This document shows positions 10,502 to 19,137 of a DNA stretch of 64,000 nt, one piece after another. The stretch's first letter is position 1. Every line of letters begins with the position of its first letter. A program made the position numbers and the translations under genes. This stretch comes from Thalassobius vesicularis (GTDB lineage: Bacteria; Pseudomonadota; Alphaproteobacteria; Rhodobacterales; Rhodobacteraceae), in contig NZ_SSMD01000003.1 of assembly GCF_004799325.1 (NCBI RefSeq), positions 124,001 through 188,000 on the forward strand, given 5' to 3'. Below the pieces are notes generated by a model, which saw only the letters and a list, made by a program, of their open reading frames with translations, did no database searches and was not told the origin of the DNA.

Positions 10502-12013
10502 TCAGTCGTTGCCCGACCGCACGAACCGCGCGGCATCGGCGGCCGCACGCCGGATCGCGTTGGATTTGTGCACGGTCTCCATGTACTCCGCCTCGGGATT
10601 AGAGTCGTAGACGACCCCGCCACCGGCCTGGATATACAGCTTTTCGTCCTTCACGATGGCCGTACGCAGGGCGATGCACATGTCCATATCGCCGCCCGCG
10701 CTGAAATAGCCGACACCGCCGCCATAGACGCCGCGTTTTTCCGGCTCCAGTTCGTCGATGATTTCCATCGCGCGGACTTTGGGCGCGCCGGACACAGTCC
10801 CCGCGGGCATCCCGGCAAAAAAGGCCGACAGCGCGTCCTGATCCTCGGCCAGTTCACCCACCACGTTCGAGACGATGTGCATCACGTGGCTGTAACGCTC
10901 GATGATGAATTGCTCGGTCGGGCGGACGGTGCCGATCTTGGCGACACGGCCCACATCGTTGCGGCCCAGGTCCAGCAGCATCAGGTGCTCGGCCAGTTCC
11001 TTCTGGTCGGCCAGCAGGTCCAGCTCCAGCGCCTTGTCCTCTTCGGGGGTGGCGCCGCGCGGGCGGGTGCCGGCGATTGGGCGGATGGTGACCTGACGGT
11101 CGAACACGCGCACCAGAATCTCGGGGCTGGCACCGATCACCTGGAAGCCGCCGAAGTTGAAATAGAACATGAACGGCGACGGGTTGGTCCGGCGCAGCGA
11201 ACGATAGAGCGCAAACGGCGGCAGCGGGAAATCCTGCGTCCAGCGCTGCGAGGGCACGACCTGAAAGATATCGCCCGCGCGGATATAGTCCTTGGCCTTG
11301 TCGACCGCGTCCATATAGCCCTGCTTGGAGAAGTTCGAGACCGGCGCGCCGGCCTCGTGCGCCTGGCCCAGATCGCGGCTGGCCTGGGGCAGGGCGCGTT
11401 CCAGATCGCGCACCGCATCCATCACGCGCTCGGCGGCCTGGGCATAGGCGGCGCGGGCCGATTGGCCGTCGCTGACCCAGGCGGGGCTGACCACGGTCAC
11501 CTCGCCCTTGACGCCGTCCAGCACCGCCACGACAGACGGCCGCAGCATCAGCGCATCGGGCAGGCCCAGAGGGTCGGGGTTGACGTCGGGCAGATGCTCG
11601 ACCAGGCGGATCATGTCATAGCCCAGATAGCCGAACAGGCCGGCAGAGGCGCCGGGCAGATCCTCGGGCAGGTCGATCTTCGACTCGGCGATGATGCCGC
11701 GCAGGGCGGCCAGCGGGTCGGTCGTATCCTTGACGAAGGCCTCGGGGTCGAACCGCGCGGTCCGGTTCAGCCAGCTTTCGGTGCCGTGGCATTTCCAGAC
11801 CAGATCGGGCTTCATCCCGATGATCGAGTAACGGCCGCGCACTTCGCCCCCGGTCACTGATTCCAGCATGAAGGCGTCCTTTTGGGCGCCAGCCAGTTTC
11901 AGCATCAGCGAGACGGGCGTATCCAGATCGGCGGCCAGGCGGGCGTAAACGACCTGGTTCTTGCCCGCATCATAGGCGCGGGAAAAGTCGTCAAAGGCGG
12001 GCGTCAGTTCCAA
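10502..12013 (-). CDS. trpE: Anthranilate synthase component I
   Basis: Converts chorismate to anthranilate with TrpG. The 503-residue chorismate-binding enzyme contains AGTRPRGATPEEDKALE and SHVMHIVSNVVGELAE in the catalytic C-terminal half, and an N-terminal FMLESVTGGEVRGRYS stretch corresponding to the LLES tryptophan-feedback region. It begins 11 bases after the ppiD stop, implying co-transcription with ppiD. No leader peptide or attenuator is seen at this junction. Confidence 0.97.
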   Translation of the reverse strand: MELTPAFDDFSRAYDAGKNQVVYARLAADLDTPVSLMLKLAGAQKDAFMLESVTGGEVRGRYSIIGMKPDLVWKCHGTESWLNRTARFDPEAFVKDTTDPLAALRGIIAESKIDLPEDLPGASAGLFGYLGYDMIRLVEHLPDVNPDPLGLPDALMLRPSVVAVLDGVKGEVTVVSPAWVSDGQSARAAYAQAAERVMDAVRDLERALPQASRDLGQAHEAGAPVSNFSKQGYMDAVDKAKDYIRAGDIFQVVPSQRWTQDFPLPPFALYRSLRRTNPSPFMFYFNFGGFQVIGASPEILVRVFDRQVTIRPIAGTRPRGATPEEDKALELDLLADQKELAEHLMLLDLGRNDVGRVAKIGTVRPTEQFIIERYSHVMHIVSNVVGELAEDQDALSAFFAGMPAGTVSGAPKVRAMEIIDELEPEKRGVYGGGVGYFSAGGDMDMCIALRTAIVKDEKLYIQAGGGVVYDSNPEAEYMETVHKSNAIRRAAADAARFVRSGND

Positions 12014-12024
12014 GGGGCCGCTCC

Positions 12025-13866
12025 TTACTGGAAATTCGCGTGGACCGCGTTGATTGCGGCCTGATCCAGCGTGATCCCGGCGCGGGCCTGAATCTCGGAC
12101 GCGTAGGCCGCGTAAAGGTCCTGCGCCAGCGAGGCGGCAACATCCTGCGACAGCTGCTTGCGGATCATCTGGACATCCGGGTTGTCGGCATCGGGCGCCA
12201 GCACGTCGTCAAGGCGTACGATGGTCACCAGCAGGTCACCGGCCACGACCGCGACATCGCCCTTGTTCATCTCGAACACCTTGGTCAGGAAGCCCGCCGG
12301 AGCGCCGGTCACGAATTGCTGACGCGTCACGCCGGTTTCGACCTGCGCGGTCAGGCCAAGCGCGGCCATGTCGCCGGTGGTGGCCAGTTGGGTGACCAGA
12401 TCGTCGGCCAGCGCCTTCAGCGCGGTCGAGGTCTGCTCGGCCTTCCAGCCTTCGATCACGGCGTCGCGGACCTCGTCCAGCGGTTGCAGGCGCGGATCAA
12501 CGATGCCTTCCATGCGCAGCGCGGCGATGCCGCCGTCGTCCAGTCGGATCACCTGCGGATAGTCGCCCTCGGCCACGGCCTCGGCCGCATCGCGGAACGC
12601 GGCGAAACCGTTCACCGGCGCATCCGCATCGGCGTGCCAGTCCAGCGTTGCCAGCTGCATATGCGCCTCGGTCACCAGTTCTTCGAGCGTTGCGCCACCG
12701 GCCAGCAGGTCGTCGATCTGCTCGGTCACGGTTTCGATCTGGCGGCGCGCGCGGTCGGCGGCCAGGTCATCGCGGATTTCCTGACGGGCATCCTCGAGCG
12801 AGGTTTCCTGCGCGGCCAGAATGCCGTTCACGCGGAACAGGGCCGGGCCCAGGTTGGTGTCAAACGGGCCGACAACATCACCAACAGCGGCGTTGAAGAC
12901 CGCGCCACCGGCGGCGTCCAGCTCTTCCTTGGTGACGTCGCCCAGGTCGATGTCCGACAGTTGCAGGCCACGCTCGGTCACGATGGCTTCGAAATCGGTC
13001 TCGCCGGTTTCAATCCGCGCCTTGGCGGCCGATGCGGCCTCGGTGTCGGCAAAGGCCAGACGTTCGACTAGGCGACGCTCGGGGCGCATGTACTCGGCCT
13101 TGTTCGCCTCGTATTGCGCGACGACAGAGGCGTCGTCCACCTCGACCTTGTCCAGCAGCATGTCGGGGGTCAGCCAGACATAGGTCAGCTTTTTCATCGC
13201 CGGGGTGGTGAAATCGGCCTTGTGATTGTCGTGATAGGCGATCAGCTGCTCTTCGGTCGGGTCCAGCAGCACGACGGGCATCGTGTTGGCATCCAGCACG
13301 GCCCAGGTAAAGTTGCGGCGCTCGGCGATGAAGCCCATCAGTGTGTCCAGATAGGTTTCCGGCATCGAGGCCCCGGCGATGATCGCGCCCTGCAGCAGCG
13401 AGCGGGCGGATTCGCGGCGCATCTCGTCTTCGAATTCGCTTTCCGACAGGCCGGTCTGCGACAGCGCGAACTTGTAGCTTTCGCGGTCGAACTTGCCGTC
13501 CGGCCCCTTGAAGCCGGGGATTTGCAGGATCTGGCGGCGCAGGATTTCGTCGCCCATGGACAGGCCGATCTGCCGCGCTTCGTTATCCAGCGCGGCGGCG
13601 CCGATCATCTGGCCCAGAACACCCTTGTCGATGCCGCGCGCCTGCGCGTCCGCCAGCGACAGGCGCTGACCGGTGCGGGCTTCGATGTTGCGCAGCTCTT
13701 CTTGCAGGGCGCGACCGTATTGCTGAACGCTGATCTTTTCTTCGCCGACGGACCCCACGGTCCGCACGCTGCCCGAAAGGTTGATCACCCCGAAGCCGCC
13801 AAGGCCCAGAATGAGCATCGCCATCAGGATCCAGATCAGAATTTTGGTCGTTCCACCGCGCGCCAT
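12025..13866 (-). CDS. ppiD: PpiD-like periplasmic chaperone / peptidyl-prolyl isomerase
   Basis: Membrane-anchored periplasmic folding factor. The 613-residue protein has one N-terminal transmembrane helix (about residues 8-30, ILIWILMAMLILGLGGFGV). A SurA-N-like helical chaperone region follows (containing SVQQYGRALQEELRN), then a parvulin-like segment around 240-370 and a C-terminal helical part. The PpiD/SurA_N architecture and length fit well. The isomerase domain looks divergent, so chaperone activity is the safer inference. It lies between an aminotransferase (41-base gap) and trpE (11-base gap) in one direction. Confidence 0.9.
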   Translation of the reverse strand: MARGGTTKILIWILMAMLILGLGGFGVINLSGSVRTVGSVGEEKISVQQYGRALQEELRNIEARTGQRLSLADAQARGIDKGVLGQMIGAAALDNEARQIGLSMGDEILRRQILQIPGFKGPDGKFDRESYKFALSQTGLSESEFEDEMRRESARSLLQGAIIAGASMPETYLDTLMGFIAERRNFTWAVLDANTMPVVLLDPTEEQLIAYHDNHKADFTTPAMKKLTYVWLTPDMLLDKVEVDDASVVAQYEANKAEYMRPERRLVERLAFADTEAASAAKARIETGETDFEAIVTERGLQLSDIDLGDVTKEELDAAGGAVFNAAVGDVVGPFDTNLGPALFRVNGILAAQETSLEDARQEIRDDLAADRARRQIETVTEQIDDLLAGGATLEELVTEAHMQLATLDWHADADAPVNGFAAFRDAAEAVAEGDYPQVIRLDDGGIAALRMEGIVDPRLQPLDEVRDAVIEGWKAEQTSTALKALADDLVTQLATTGDMAALGLTAQVETGVTRQQFVTGAPAGFLTKVFEMNKGDVAVVAGDLLVTIVRLDDVLAPDADNPDVQMIRKQLSQDVAASLAQDLYAAYASEIQARAGITLDQAAINAVHANFQ

Positions 13867-13907
13867 GTGCTTCCCTTTTCCGGGTCAATTTCATTCGTCG
13901 TGCGTGT

Positions 13908-15098
13908 CTACGACGAGACCCCGCGCGGGGCAAGGGCTGCAAGGCGCTCAAACAGCTGTGTGATCCCTGTGCGATCAATATTGGCAAAGGCAATCCGCAG
14001 CTGACGCTCGCCTGCCGGGTCGTCCGAGGGCATGAACATGGTGCCAGGCAGGGCAAGAACCGCGGCTTCGTCCACCATGTCCTGCGCCAGTTGCAGGGAC
14101 GAGCGGCGGAACGGGTGCTGGACATAGGCGAAATAGGCGCCGGCCCCCAGCAGTTTCCAGCCTTTCTCCTCTAGCTTGGGGAAATGCTCTTCGATCGCGG
14201 CGCGGCGGTCCAGGATCTCGGCGCGTTCACCGGCCAGCCATTGGCGCAGGTTGCGCATCCCCCACAGCGCCGCGTGCTGCGCAAGCTGGTTGGGGCAGAT
14301 CGTGACGGTATCGAGGAATTTCTCGACCTCGGCCAGACGCGCCGGGCTGGAGATCATCGCCCCCACGCGGTGGCCGGTCAGACGATACGCCTTGGAGAAC
14401 GAGTAGAGCTGAATCACCGTGTCATCCCAGTCGGGGTCGGAGAACAGATCATGCGGGGCGCCGTCGCAGCTGTGGAAATCGCGATAGGTCTCGTCCACGA
14501 TCAGCGCGATTCCGGCCGTGCGGGCCACGTCGCGGAAGGCGGCGATCAGCTCGGGCGGGTATTCCGCGCCGCCCGGATTGTTGGGCGTGACCAGCACGAT
14601 GGCGCGGGTGCGCGGTGTGATCAGCGCCTGTGCGACGTCCGGGTCGGGCAGCAATCCCTGGCCGGTGGGCAAAGCGACGGCGCGCACGCCGGTCATGTCC
14701 AGCCACATTTTATGATTGAAATACCAAGGGGTTGGCAGGATAACTTCATCCCCTTCGGTGGTCAGCGTGACCAAGGCCGCGCAAAAGGCCTGATTGCAGC
14801 CCGAGGTGATGCAGACGTTTTCCGCCTCGATCTGGCCGCCGTAGCTGGCGCTGAACTGGCTGGCCACCTCGGCGCGCAGATCGGGCAGGCCCAGCACCGG
14901 CCCATACAGATGCGCCGAAGGCAGGTTCAGCGCGGTGTCGGCAATCGCCTCGCGCAGGGCCAGCGGGGGCTGTTCCACGGGGGCAGCCTGGCTGACATTG
15001 ATCAGCGGTTTCTCGGGGCTGAACGTCTTGCCCGCGATCCAGCGCCGCGCCTCCATCACCGGAGAGGGGAAGGTCGTGGCGGTCCGCGAAATGGTCAT
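13908..15098 (-). CDS. PLP-dependent class I/II aminotransferase
   Basis: Fold type I aminotransferase of 396 residues. The Schiff-base lysine lies in YSFSKAYRLTGHRVG, the cofactor-binding Asn region in VTPNNPGG, and the aspartate that pairs with the pyridine nitrogen in IVDETYRDF. The substrate cannot be fixed from sequence; aromatic, aspartate-type or kynurenine-type activities are all possible. It is upstream of ppiD-trpE in the same direction, so aromatic amino acid metabolism is a reasonable but unproven guess. Confidence 0.88.
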   Translation of the reverse strand: MTISRTATTFPSPVMEARRWIAGKTFSPEKPLINVSQAAPVEQPPLALREAIADTALNLPSAHLYGPVLGLPDLRAEVASQFSASYGGQIEAENVCITSGCNQAFCAALVTLTTEGDEVILPTPWYFNHKMWLDMTGVRAVALPTGQGLLPDPDVAQALITPRTRAIVLVTPNNPGGAEYPPELIAAFRDVARTAGIALIVDETYRDFHSCDGAPHDLFSDPDWDDTVIQLYSFSKAYRLTGHRVGAMISSPARLAEVEKFLDTVTICPNQLAQHAALWGMRNLRQWLAGERAEILDRRAAIEEHFPKLEEKGWKLLGAGAYFAYVQHPFRRSSLQLAQDMVDEAAVLALPGTMFMPSDDPAGERQLRIAFANIDRTGITQLFERLAALAPRGVSS

Positions 15099-15151
15099 CT
15101 TATGCTCCTGATCTATCGGAGGGCCGGGTATTGCGATCAGTTAGAGCAATG

Positions 15152-15186
15152 AAAAAACGGGCGTGCAATCGCTTTCGCCCGTTTTT
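15152..15186 (-). terminator. Rho-independent terminator after gpt
   Basis: A hairpin AAAAACGGGCG (15153-15163) with CGCCCGTTTTT (15176-15186), 11 bp including A/T tails, lies between the gpt stop and the aminotransferase start. On the minus strand it gives a GC stem followed by a T run, as expected for the end of the fabI-gpt transcript. The A/T symmetry would let it work in both directions. Confidence 0.85.
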
Positions 15187-15218
15187 CTGTCTTGTCTTGT
15201 GTCGGAGCGTTGGTCCGG

Positions 15219-15725
15219 TCAGTCCTTGCCGCGGTAGGGCTCGACATATTGCAGGGCCATGTCCCACGGGAAGAAGATCCACGTGTCCTGGCTGACTTCG
15301 GTGATGTAGGTGTCCACCTGCGGACGGCCCTTGGGCTTGGCGTAGACGGTGGCGAAATGCGCCTTGGGGTACATCGCGCGCACCAGTTCCAGCGTCTTGC
15401 CGCTGTCCACCAGATCGTCGATCACCAGAATCCCGGTGCCGTCGCCCATCAGGCCCGCGTCGGGCGCTTTCAGCACCTGTGCCTCGCTTTGTGACTGGTG
15501 GTCGTAGGATTTCACGCTGATCGTGTCGATGGTGCGGATGTCCAGCTCGCGCGCGATGATCATCGCGGGGGCCATGCCGCCACGGGTAATCGCGACGATG
15601 GCCCGCCAGTCCCCATTGTCCGGCCCGTTGCCGTCCAGACGCCATGCCAGCGCACGGCTGTCGCGGTGGATCTGGTCCCAGCTGATGTGGAAGCCTTTTT
15701 CGTGGGGCAGGCGGGTTTCGGCCAT
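15219..15725 (-). CDS. gpt: Xanthine phosphoribosyltransferase
   Basis: Purine salvage enzyme that makes XMP or GMP from xanthine or guanine and PRPP. The 168-residue type I PRTase has the PRPP loop [15 protein letters not shown] and an N-terminal [13 protein letters not shown] nucleotide segment. Near the C-terminus WIFFPWDMA matches Gpt proteins. The ATG at 15725 overlaps the fabI stop by one base (TGATG), so gpt is translationally coupled to fabI. A clear terminator follows. Confidence 0.93.
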   Translation of the reverse strand: MAETRLPHEKGFHISWDQIHRDSRALAWRLDGNGPDNGDWRAIVAITRGGMAPAMIIARELDIRTIDTISVKSYDHQSQSEAQVLKAPDAGLMGDGTGILVIDDLVDSGKTLELVRAMYPKAHFATVYAKPKGRPQVDTYITEVSQDTWIFFPWDMALQYVEPYRGKD

Positions 15726-16546
15726 CAGTCCTTCCTTCCGGTCACAACGTCGATATCGGGGGCATCCACGGCTTTCATGCCGACCACGTGATAGCCCGCA
15801 TCCACATGCAGGTTCTCGCCGGTTACGCCGCTGCCCAGGTCGGACAGCAGGTAAAGCGCCGATTTGCCCACGTCGTCAATGGTCACGTTGCGGCGCAGGG
15901 GCGAGTTCAGCTCGTTCCACTTCAGGATATAGCGGAAATCGCCGATGCCGCTGGCGGCCAGCGTCTTGATCGGGCCGGCGCTGATCGCGTTGACGCGGAT
16001 GCCGTCCTTGCCCAGATCTTCGGCAAGGTACTTCACCGATGCCTCAAGTGCGGCCTTGGCCACGCCCATGACGTTATAATGCGGCATGACCTGCTCGGCG
16101 CCGTAATAGGTCAGCGTCAAGGCGCTGCCGCCCTCGGTCATCAGTTTCTCGGCGCGCTGCATCACGGCGGTGAAGCTGTAGCAGCTGATGTCCAACGTCA
16201 TCAGGAAGTTGTCGCGCGAGGTTTCGACATAGCGGCCGCGCAGCTCGTTCTTGTCGGAAAAGCCGATGGCATGGACCAGGAAGTCCAGCTTGCCCCACTT
16301 GGCCTGGATCTCGGCAAAGGCCGCGTCGATCGAGGCCGGGTCCGACACGTCGCAATCGATCAGCGTGTCGACGCCCAGTTGGTCGGCCAGCGGAACGACG
16401 CGCTTGCGGAAAGCATCGCCCATATAGGTAAAGGCCATCTCGGCGCCCGCGTCGGCGCATGCCTTGGCGATGCCCCAGGCGATCGACTTGTCGTTCGCCA
16501 GCCCCATGATCAGACCGCGCTTACCGGCCATCAGTTGATTTGACAT
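15725..16546 (-). CDS. fabI: Enoyl-[acyl-carrier-protein] reductase (NADH) FabI
   Basis: Last reductive step of each type II fatty acid elongation cycle. The 273-residue short-chain dehydrogenase has the FabI-type N-terminal cofactor loop [13 protein letters not shown], and the catalytic Tyr-x6-Lys in [14 protein letters not shown]. An [13 protein letters not shown] segment follows in the substrate loop. It is the first gene of a fabI-gpt pair and runs divergently from pdxH across 167 bases. Confidence 0.96.
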   Translation of the reverse strand: MSNQLMAGKRGLIMGLANDKSIAWGIAKACADAGAEMAFTYMGDAFRKRVVPLADQLGVDTLIDCDVSDPASIDAAFAEIQAKWGKLDFLVHAIGFSDKNELRGRYVETSRDNFLMTLDISCYSFTAVMQRAEKLMTEGGSALTLTYYGAEQVMPHYNVMGVAKAALEASVKYLAEDLGKDGIRVNAISAGPIKTLAASGIGDFRYILKWNELNSPLRRNVTIDDVGKSALYLLSDLGSGVTGENLHVDAGYHVVGMKAVDAPDIDVVTGRKD

Positions 16547-16713
16547 ATCGCATTCCCTGACGTGCTTATCTGGTTAAGAGTGCTTTAGGGGATTGCCTCT
16601 TGCGCTTCAAGTGCAGCCTTTACGCCGCGTCTGGACGCAGGGGTAGAATACACCATATCGGGTGGGCAGGATGCCACGCACCGTTAACGATGATCGAGAA
16701 GCAGGAACGACAG

Positions 16714-17319
16714 ATGACCGACAGGACCGGAATTTTCGCAGGGGATGACCCGTTCGAGATCGCCCGCCGCTGGCTGGCCGAGGCTGAACAGACCGAGGTG
16801 AACGATCCCAATGCGATCGCGCTGTCGACGGTTGACGCCAACGGGCTGCCCAATGCGCGCATGGTTTTGCTGAAGGAAATCGAGGACGCGGCCTTTGTTT
16901 TCTACACCAATTACGAAAGCGCCAAGGCCCAAGAGATCGAGCAGGATGGCAAGGCCGCCTTTGTGATGCATTGGAAATCCCTGCGCCGCCAAATCCGCGT
17001 GCGGGGCACCGTCACTCGCGAGGAAGGGCCCCAGGCGGACGACTATTACAAGTCGCGCTCGCTCAAAAGTCGGCTGGGCGCGTGGGCGTCCAAACAGTCG
17101 CGCCCGCTGAGTTCGCGCACCGCGCTGATGGCCGAGGTTGCAAAAATCACCGCGCAACATGGACCGAACCCGCAGAGACCATCCTTTTGGGGAGGTTACA
17201 GAATCACTCCGGTTGAGATTGAGTTCTGGGCAGACGGGGCGTTTCGGCTGCACGACAGGTTTGTCTGGCGGCGAGAAGGGCCTGAATCAATCTGGGAAAT
17301 TACACGTCTAAACCCCTGA
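16714..17319 (+). CDS. pdxH: Pyridoxamine 5'-phosphate oxidase
   Basis: FMN enzyme that oxidises pyridoxine or pyridoxamine phosphate to pyridoxal phosphate. The 201-residue protein carries [11 protein letters not shown] near the FMN site, [13 protein letters not shown], and the C-terminal signature [15 protein letters not shown]. The start at 16714 gives the N-terminus [20 protein letters not shown], which fits the family; in-frame codons upstream to 16600 look non-coding. Confidence 0.95.
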   Translation: MTDRTGIFAGDDPFEIARRWLAEAEQTEVNDPNAIALSTVDANGLPNARMVLLKEIEDAAFVFYTNYESAKAQEIEQDGKAAFVMHWKSLRRQIRVRGTVTREEGPQADDYYKSRSLKSRLGAWASKQSRPLSSRTALMAEVAKITAQHGPNPQRPSFWGGYRITPVEIEFWADGAFRLHDRFVWRREGPESIWEITRLNP

Positions 17320-17363
17320 CACTCACGTGACGCGAAATGCAACCGGTTGAAAAAAGTCAATTT

Positions 17364-17392
17364 TTGACTTGCGGCGGGGGCATGATATGTAT
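17364..17392 (+). promoter_or_regulatory. Possible promoter of the cold-shock gene
   Basis: TTGACT (17364-17369) is followed about 16 bases later by TATGTA (17386-17391), some 30 bases before the start of the cold-shock gene. The -35 is good and the -10 only fair. A small GTCAA-TTT-TTGAC palindrome (17356-17368) overlaps the -35. Neither element has been tested here. Confidence 0.4.
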
Positions 17393-17419
17393 CACTAATG
17401 TCATGGGGATGACGTTCAA

Positions 17420-17974
17420 GTGGGTACCAACGCTGTGAATACTGAGACTGACGGCGCTCGTAGGGTACACGGGCACGTTAAATGGTTTGACCCTGTTAAA
17501 GGGTTTGGTTTCGTGGTCGCCGAATCCGGCGGGCCTGATATCCTGCTTCATGCAAACGTGCTTCGCAATTTTGGGCAAAGCTCGGTTGCGGATGGCGCAT
17601 TTATCGAGATTTCCGTTCAGGAAACGGGTCGGGGTGTACAAGCCACAGAGGTACACCGTGTCGATCCGCCGAAACCTGGCGAAGGGTCTGCGCTTGCGGA
17701 TTTCGAGGAAATCGATCCCGAACTGATCCGCAACGCTCCGCTAGAGCCGGCGCGGGTGAAATGGTTCGATAAGGCAAAGGGATTCGGCTTTGCCAACGTG
17801 TTTGGCTTGGGCGAAGACGTGTTCGTGCATATCGAAGTGCTTCGGCGCTCGGGTCTGTCCGATCTTCAACCCGGAGAGGCCGTTGGCCTGCGGGTGATCG
17901 ACGGCAAACGCGGACGCATGGCCACCGAGATCTTGGCCTGGGAAGCAGCGCTGAAATTCACGGTCGACGCGTGA
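17420..17974 (+). CDS. Cold-shock protein with two CSD domains
   Basis: Single-stranded nucleic-acid-binding protein of 184 residues with two cold-shock domains in tandem. The first (about 13-75) contains VKWFDPVKGFGFVV and the second (about 110-175) VKWFDKAKGFGFANV with EDVFVHIEVL. Both keep the RNP1-type KGFGF motif; RNP2 is DILLHANVL in the first copy and DVFVHIEVL in the second. The start is a GTG at 17420, as no in-frame ATG lies nearby. The stop overlaps the downstream DUF192 gene by one base (TGATG), so the two are coupled. Two-domain CSPs of this size are typical of alphaproteobacteria. Confidence 0.9.
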   Translation: MGTNAVNTETDGARRVHGHVKWFDPVKGFGFVVAESGGPDILLHANVLRNFGQSSVADGAFIEISVQETGRGVQATEVHRVDPPKPGEGSALADFEEIDPELIRNAPLEPARVKWFDKAKGFGFANVFGLGEDVFVHIEVLRRSGLSDLQPGEAVGLRVIDGKRGRMATEILAWEAALKFTVDA

Positions 17975-18447
17975 TGTCGGTGGGGCGGCACCTGATTGCT
18001 GCCCTGCTGGTCATTGCCGGGCCAGGGTCTGCACTGGCTGGCGCTTGCCGAACAGATATCGTGGACTTGTCCGGCGACTGGGGACACGCCCAGTTCCGCG
18101 TCGAGCTGGCCGACGATGCCGAGGAACGGGCGCAGGGCCTGATGCACCGAGAGGCGATGCCGCGCGGTAGCGGAATGCTGTTCGTTTATCCGCGCCCGCA
18201 GCCCGTGGCTTTCTGGATGCGCAATACGCTGATCCCGCTGGACATGATTTTCATGGATGAAACCGGCACCGTCACGGCGCTGCACGAGAACGCGCAACCC
18301 GGCGACGAAACACCTGTGCCGGGGGGCACGCAGGTGCGTTTCGTGCTGGAGATCAACGGCGGCATGGCCCAGATGTTGGGCCTGAAACCGGGCACACGGA
18401 TGCGTCACCCCGCGGTGCCGCAGGCGATTGCGGCCTGGCCCTGTTGA
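17974..18447 (+). CDS. DUF192-family exported protein
   Basis: A 157-residue protein with a signal peptide (LIAALLVIAGPGSALA, cleavage near residue 22) and one DUF192 domain. Family hallmarks are ELADDAEERAQGLMHRE, GMLFVYP, FWMRNTLIPLDMIFMD and the closing VPGGTQVRFVLEINGG. The family has no established biochemical role. It starts inside the stop of the cold-shock gene (one-base overlap), and this coupling is its clearest contextual clue. It should act in the periplasm. Confidence 0.88.
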   Translation: MSVGRHLIAALLVIAGPGSALAGACRTDIVDLSGDWGHAQFRVELADDAEERAQGLMHREAMPRGSGMLFVYPRPQPVAFWMRNTLIPLDMIFMDETGTVTALHENAQPGDETPVPGGTQVRFVLEINGGMAQMLGLKPGTRMRHPAVPQAIAAWPC

Positions 18448-18513
18448 CTGGGTGCAAGCGGCACGATTTTAGCTTTTCAATCCGGCAACAGGTCTGTATG
18501 TGGTGCTTCGGTC

Positions 18514-18590
18514 CGGGGCGTAGCGCAGTCTGGTAGCGCATCTGTTTTGGGAACAGAGGGTCGGGAGTTCGAATCTCTCCGCCCCGACCA
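18514..18590 (+). tRNA. tRNA-Pro (anticodon TGG)
   Basis: A 77-base cloverleaf. The acceptor stem CGGGGCG pairs with CGCCCCG, with encoded ACCA at the end. The anticodon stem is TCTGT/ACAGA with loop TTTGGGA giving TGG (reads CCN proline codons), and the T-loop is GTTCGAATC. Confidence 0.97.
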
Positions 18591-18960
18591 TTTTCTGAAA
18601 ATCACGATTTCAATGGCCGCGCCGGTTACGATCTGGCGCGACGATTCGGAGTGCTACCGCATCTTGTGGCAGGGCTTGATGAAATAACCACCAATAGATA
18701 AATTTGTTAATCTTTTGATTTGCTGCATCGCCGCAAGTTCATGTTGCGACTGCAGAAATTCCGCTAAAGCTGCCGGTTTGTTGGGAAAATCGAGGATATC
18801 CACAAACATGCCCACAGGGTGGCTTGCTGTGACGTTAACCAATTGAATCACCCGCTGTTCGCCGGGGGTGCCGGTCAACAGCAAAAACCCGGAAAATTCG
18901 AAAAAATGGCGTTGACCCTTTAGGGGTACCTGCTTCAAATTGTGGGGGCCGACCAAAACG
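18591..18960. other. Low-coding spacer between tRNA-Pro and the nrdJ promoter
   Basis: About 370 bases with lower GC than the neighbours. The only reading frame is a minus-strand ATG frame at 18654-18965 (103 residues), whose codons lack the strong third-position GC seen in neighbouring genes and whose start would lie inside the nrdJ regulatory region. No domain is recognised. It is left as a doubtful hypothetical rather than called a gene. Confidence 0.4.
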
Positions 18961-18977
18961 TCCACAACATATAGTGG
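18912..18977 (+). promoter_or_regulatory. nrdJ promoter with NrdR-like operator
   Basis: TTGACC (18912-18917), a 17-base spacer and TCAAAT (18935-18940) form a plausible promoter. Just downstream is CCACAACATATAGTGG (18962-18977), which matches 11 of the 12 core positions of the NrdR-box consensus as I recall it. About 30 bases upstream, overlapping the -10, is a weaker copy around CTTCAAATTGTGGG. NrdR boxes typically occur as pairs about three helical turns apart and repress ribonucleotide reductase genes, which fits the gene that follows. Confidence 0.75.
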
Positions 18978-19137
18978 GCTGTGGGCAGGGGACAGAACTT
19001 AGCAAGATCAGGGGCATCAGGCCCCGACGGGCCGGACCGCACAGGCGCCGGACGGGGTTGCTTTGCCTGCCGTTTTGAAGAGGCCCGGGTGCAACGACAT
19101 CCGGTCGAGGGAGAAGCTGAATCATGGGGCAGCGCAA

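Noticed and set aside
18978-19137. Cobalamin riboswitch before the B12-dependent nrdJ
   Set aside because: No B12 box or large conserved fold is visible in the roughly 190-base leader.
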